64,000 bases of DNA, taken from positions 1 through 64,000 of the forward strand of contig NZ_DIVJ01000037.1 of NCBI RefSeq assembly GCF_002428305.1. Direction: 5' to 3'. The position numbers and the translations under genes were made by a program. A model generated the notes under the pieces. The model was not told the DNA's origin. It saw only the letters and a list, made by a program, of their open reading frames with translations, and made no database searches. The stretch is from Flavobacterium sp. UBA6135 (GTDB lineage Bacteria > Bacteroidota > Bacteroidia > Flavobacteriales > Flavobacteriaceae). Below are positions 61,733-64,000 of the stretch, one piece after another (position 1 is the first letter of the stretch; the number at the start of each line of letters is the position of its first letter).

Positions 61733-62020
61733 ATGAACGAAAAACTTAAAATTAAAATATCAATTGCAGATCGTGTCTACCCGCTAACGGTAGATGCTAC
61801 GCAAGAAGAAGGACTTAGAAGTGCTTCCAAAAAAATTGATGTCATGATTAAACAGTTTGAAGAAAATTATGCCGTTCGTGATAAACAAGATGTGTTAGCC
61901 ATGTGTGCGTTACAATTCGCTTCAAAGGTGGAACAAGAACAAATAGAAACCAATGAAGACCATGAGGAATCTTTCGAACGACTTAAAAAATTAAATGACT
62001 TAGTTTCAAAATATATTTAA
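61733..62020 (+). CDS. zapA: Cell division protein ZapA
   Basis: A 95-residue protein taken from the ATG at 61733 (MNEKLKIKISIADRVYPLTV); the frame open from 61703 overlaps the previous gene and was not used. ZapA binds FtsZ filaments and helps to bundle them. Marks are the beta-hairpin at the start, EEGLRSASKKIDVMIKQFEE, DKQDVLAMCALQFASKVEQE and the C-terminal coiled coil. The 6S RNA gene follows. Confidence 0.92.
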   Translation: MNEKLKIKISIADRVYPLTVDATQEEGLRSASKKIDVMIKQFEENYAVRDKQDVLAMCALQFASKVEQEQIETNEDHEESFERLKKLNDLVSKYI

Positions 62021-62049
62021 TATTAGATACGTTCTTATAAATACATCAA

Positions 62050-62219
62050 GATACTGCCTACATTAGTTTCAATTTGATAAACTCAACACTAACAATTTAG
62101 AATGAGCAAATCTTCATTACTATAGCACGCCCAGCATTGCGATTGGGATCCTTGAACAATGAGTTAGCTCAAAACTTGTCTTATCGAGTTTATGCAATCA
62201 TCTAATGTAGGCTTTTTTT
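62050..62219 (+). ncRNA. ssrS: 6S RNA
   Basis: The gap between zapA and rny can fold as one long rod. The end stem pairs GCCTACATTAG (62056-62066) with CTAATGTAGGC (62202-62212), followed by seven T. An inner stem pairs ATAAACTC (62077-62084) with GAGTTTAT (62186-62193), and GAGC/GCTC closes a loop near the centre (about 62100-62170). Size (about 165 bases), rod shape with an open centre, T run and location after zapA all fit 6S RNA, which binds RNA polymerase holoenzyme in stationary phase. Ends are estimates. Confidence 0.8.
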
Positions 62220-62240
62220 ATATATAAACCTTAAACAAAA

Positions 62241-63803
62241 ATGGAAACTACTTTACTATTTATTATTGGAATCGTTGGAATTATTGGTGGTTTTGCTGTG
62301 GCAAAAATCATTGAAAAAAGCAACGTTTCAAATCTTATAAAAAACGCTAAAAAAGAAGCCGCATCAATTTTAAAAGATGCAAAAATTGATGCCGAAAACA
62401 TCAAAAAAGACAAACTTTTACAAGCAAAAGAAAAATTCTTAGAATTAAAATCTGAACATGAAAAGGAGATTTTAAACAAAGACAAAAAAATTGCTGAAGT
62501 TGAAAAAAGAGTTCGTGACAAAGAATCGCAAGTATCAAGCGAGTTAGCAAAAGCTAAAAAATCAGCCGACGATTTTGATGCTAAAATTGCAGATTATACC
62601 AACCGAATTGAAATTTTAGAAAAGAAACAACTGGAATTGGATAAACTCCACAAAAGCCAAGTAGAACAATTGGAGGTCATTTCAGGATTGTCTGCCGAAG
62701 AAGCTAAAGAACAATTGGTGGAAAGCTTGAAAGCAGAAGCCAAAACAAAAGCAATGGCTCACATTCAAGATACGCTGGAAGAAGCCAAACTAACAGCTCA
62801 ACAGGAAGCTAAAAAAGTAATCATCAATACCATTCAACGTGTTGGGACTGAAGAAGCCGTTGAAAATTGTGTTTCGGTTTTCAATATTGAATCAGATGAT
62901 GTTAAAGGTAGAATTATTGGTCGTGAAGGAAGAAACATCCGTGCGTTAGAAGCTGCAACCGGAGTTGAAATCATTGTGGATGACACACCGGAAGCTATTA
63001 TCCTTTCTTGTTTTGATCCGGTTAGAAGAGAAATTGCACGATTGGCATTACATAAATTAGTAACAGACGGACGTATCCACCCGGCTCGTATTGAAGAAGT
63101 TGTGGCTAAAACAACCAAACAAATTGATGATGAAATTATCGAAGTGGGTAAACGTACCGTTATTGATTTAGGTATTCATGGTTTACATCCGGAACTGATT
63201 AAAGTAGTGGGTAGAATGAAATACCGTTCGTCTTACGGACAAAACTTGTTGCAACACTCCCGTGAAGTGGCCAAACTTTGTGGCATCATGGCCGCTGAAT
63301 TAGGACTGAATGTTAAGTTAGCAAAACGTGCCGGTTTACTTCATGATATTGGAAAAGTGCCGGATACTGAAAGCGAATTACCACACGCTATTTTAGGGAT
63401 GCAGTGGGCTGAAAAATATGGTGAAAAAGAAGAAGTGTGCAACGCCATTGGAGCTCACCACGATGAGATTGAAATGAAATATTTAATCTCGCCAATTATA
63501 CAGGTTTGTGATGCTATTTCCGGGGCTAGACCTGGTGCTAGACGCCAAGTGTTAGATTCTTACATCCAACGTTTGAAAGATTTAGAAGCGATTGCTTTTG
63601 GATTTAATGGGGTGAAAAGTGCGTATGCCATCCAAGCCGGTAGAGAATTACGTGTAATCGTGGAAAGTGAAAAAGTCTCAGACGAACAAGCCGCTAAACT
63701 TTCTTTTGAAGTATCACAAAAAATTCAAACAGAAATGACCTATCCCGGTCAAGTAAAAATTACAGTGATTCGTGAAACCAGAGCCGTAAACATCGCAAAG
63801 TAG
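62241..63803 (+). CDS. rny: Ribonuclease Y
   Basis: A 520-residue membrane-anchored endoribonuclease that starts mRNA decay. N-terminal transmembrane helix (about 3-22, LLFIIGIVGIIGGFAVAKII); long coiled coil (about 25-200); KH domain (about 210-270, GRIIGREGRNIRALEAATGV); HD domain (about 335-430) with the metal motif AGLLHDIGKVP and HSREVAKLCG; and the C-terminal part to AVNIAK. Size and order match the family. It follows the 6S RNA gene and ends before the terminator at 63855. Confidence 0.97.
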   Translation: METTLLFIIGIVGIIGGFAVAKIIEKSNVSNLIKNAKKEAASILKDAKIDAENIKKDKLLQAKEKFLELKSEHEKEILNKDKKIAEVEKRVRDKESQVSSELAKAKKSADDFDAKIADYTNRIEILEKKQLELDKLHKSQVEQLEVISGLSAEEAKEQLVESLKAEAKTKAMAHIQDTLEEAKLTAQQEAKKVIINTIQRVGTEEAVENCVSVFNIESDDVKGRIIGREGRNIRALEAATGVEIIVDDTPEAIILSCFDPVRREIARLALHKLVTDGRIHPARIEEVVAKTTKQIDDEIIEVGKRTVIDLGIHGLHPELIKVVGRMKYRSSYGQNLLQHSREVAKLCGIMAAELGLNVKLAKRAGLLHDIGKVPDTESELPHAILGMQWAEKYGEKEEVCNAIGAHHDEIEMKYLISPIIQVCDAISGARPGARRQVLDSYIQRLKDLEAIAFGFNGVKSAYAIQAGRELRVIVESEKVSDEQAAKLSFEVSQKIQTEMTYPGQVKITVIRETRAVNIAK

Positions 63804-63807
63804 ACGC

Positions 63808-63825
63808 GGTTATCGGTTATCGGTT
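63808..63825. repeat. GGTTATC stutter repeat after rny
   Basis: ggttatcggttatcggtt, a 7-base unit in tandem, starts 5 bases after the rny stop. A related mixture (aaataaccgacaacagacaacagcaac) lies at 63918-63944 on the other side of the terminator, just before the xerD end. Confidence 0.6.
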
Positions 63826-63854
63826 GAAAATAAAGCTAAAAAATAATTATAATA

Positions 63855-63885
63855 ATGACTTGCAGCAATGCAGGTCATTTTTTTT
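63855..63885 (+). terminator. Terminator of rny
   Basis: ATGACTTGCA (63855-63864) pairs with TGCAGGTCAT (63869-63878) with one G-U pair, loop GCAA, then eight T. Confidence 0.85.
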
Positions 63886-63943
63886 AGCCAAAGATTTGAC
63901 ATGAGAAAACAGAAAACAAATAACCGACAACAGACAACAGCAA

Positions 63944-64000
63944 CTACTTCCTCGGATGAAACTGATTCACAATTTGTGTAAGGTGCTTTCTGTCTAAATG
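63944..64000 (-). CDS. xerD: Tyrosine recombinase XerD-like, 3' end only
   Basis: The last 18 codons and stop (TAG at 63944-63946) of a gene running in from the right edge. They read HLDRKHLTQIVNQFHPRK. THLD near the C-terminal tail and FHPR at the end are the usual finish of Bacteroidetes XerD, which resolves chromosome dimers at dif with XerC. The catalytic Tyr, normally just before HLD, is outside the window. Confidence 0.75.
   Translation of the reverse strand, partial: HLDRKHLTQIVNQFHPRK

Overview
The window is about 64 kb of AT-rich DNA from a member of the Flavobacteriia, most likely Flavobacterium or a close relative. The evidence is type IX secretion sorting domains on several exported proteins, Bacteroidetes-type promoters (TTG, about 20 bases, TAnnTTTG), many short lipoprotein signals, a 950-residue CarB, and families typical of this group (DUF4252, DUF4199, ECF sigma with a small anti-sigma-like protein). 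The first 75 bases do not belong: they are GC-rich and encode a piece of ClpX from another organism, joined in the middle of an ankyrin gene. The left edge is therefore probably a contig end with a chimeric join.

Layout. 76-5743: truncated ankyrin gene, an OB-fold-like protein, a small c-type cytochrome with a YceI protein, carB, rpmH and a TPR-like membrane protein. 5744-24832: a beta-1,3-glucan (laminarin-type) utilisation locus. 24973-31782: housekeeping and envelope genes (TlpA-like protein, half-size TSUP permease, lytic transglycosylase, alpha/beta hydrolase, GNAT, methyltransferase, mtaB, oligopeptide-type binding protein). 31894-39499: GlmU-like protein, an FG-GAP/UnbV secreted protein with a diheme cytochrome, rmuC and a methyltransferase. 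39496-45581: a cobalamin uptake locus (ATPase, permease, binding protein, TonB receptor) with a clear cobalamin riboswitch and a decayed DUF1016 gene inside it. 45613-49516: S41 protease, ECF sigma module with two DUF4252 proteins, rpmE2. 49754-56315: DUF4199, glycosyltransferase, ORF6N protein, phosphoglucomutase, MsbA-like ABC exporter, DUF2971. 56312-61254: lipoprotein, TonB receptor and M23 peptidase. 61437-64000: coiled-coil protein, zapA, a 6S RNA, rny and the 3' end of a xerD-like gene.

The most interesting region is the glucan locus. Eight genes at 8859-23073 are packed as one operon: a glycosidase fused to an apparent outer-membrane beta barrel, a surface glycan-binding lipoprotein, a GH16 lipoprotein, a very large GH94-like phosphorylase (best fit GH149), a GH17 lipoprotein, a GH30 lipoprotein, a GPH-type MFS symporter and a second GH17 without a signal peptide. 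They are flanked by two T9SS-secreted proteins, a multi-CBM protein and a GH16. No SusC/SusD pair is present, so the glycosidase-barrel fusion may provide the outer-membrane route. The proposed flow is: secreted GH16 cuts glucan, surface and periplasmic GH16/GH17/GH30 trim it, the MFS symporter imports oligosaccharides, and cytoplasmic GH17 plus phosphorylase release glucose 1-phosphate.

Intergenic spaces carry several families of short stuttering repeats (31783, 40275, 43140, 63808). No tRNA, rRNA, CRISPR array or intact insertion sequence was seen. All assignments come from reading the sequence; no database search was run.
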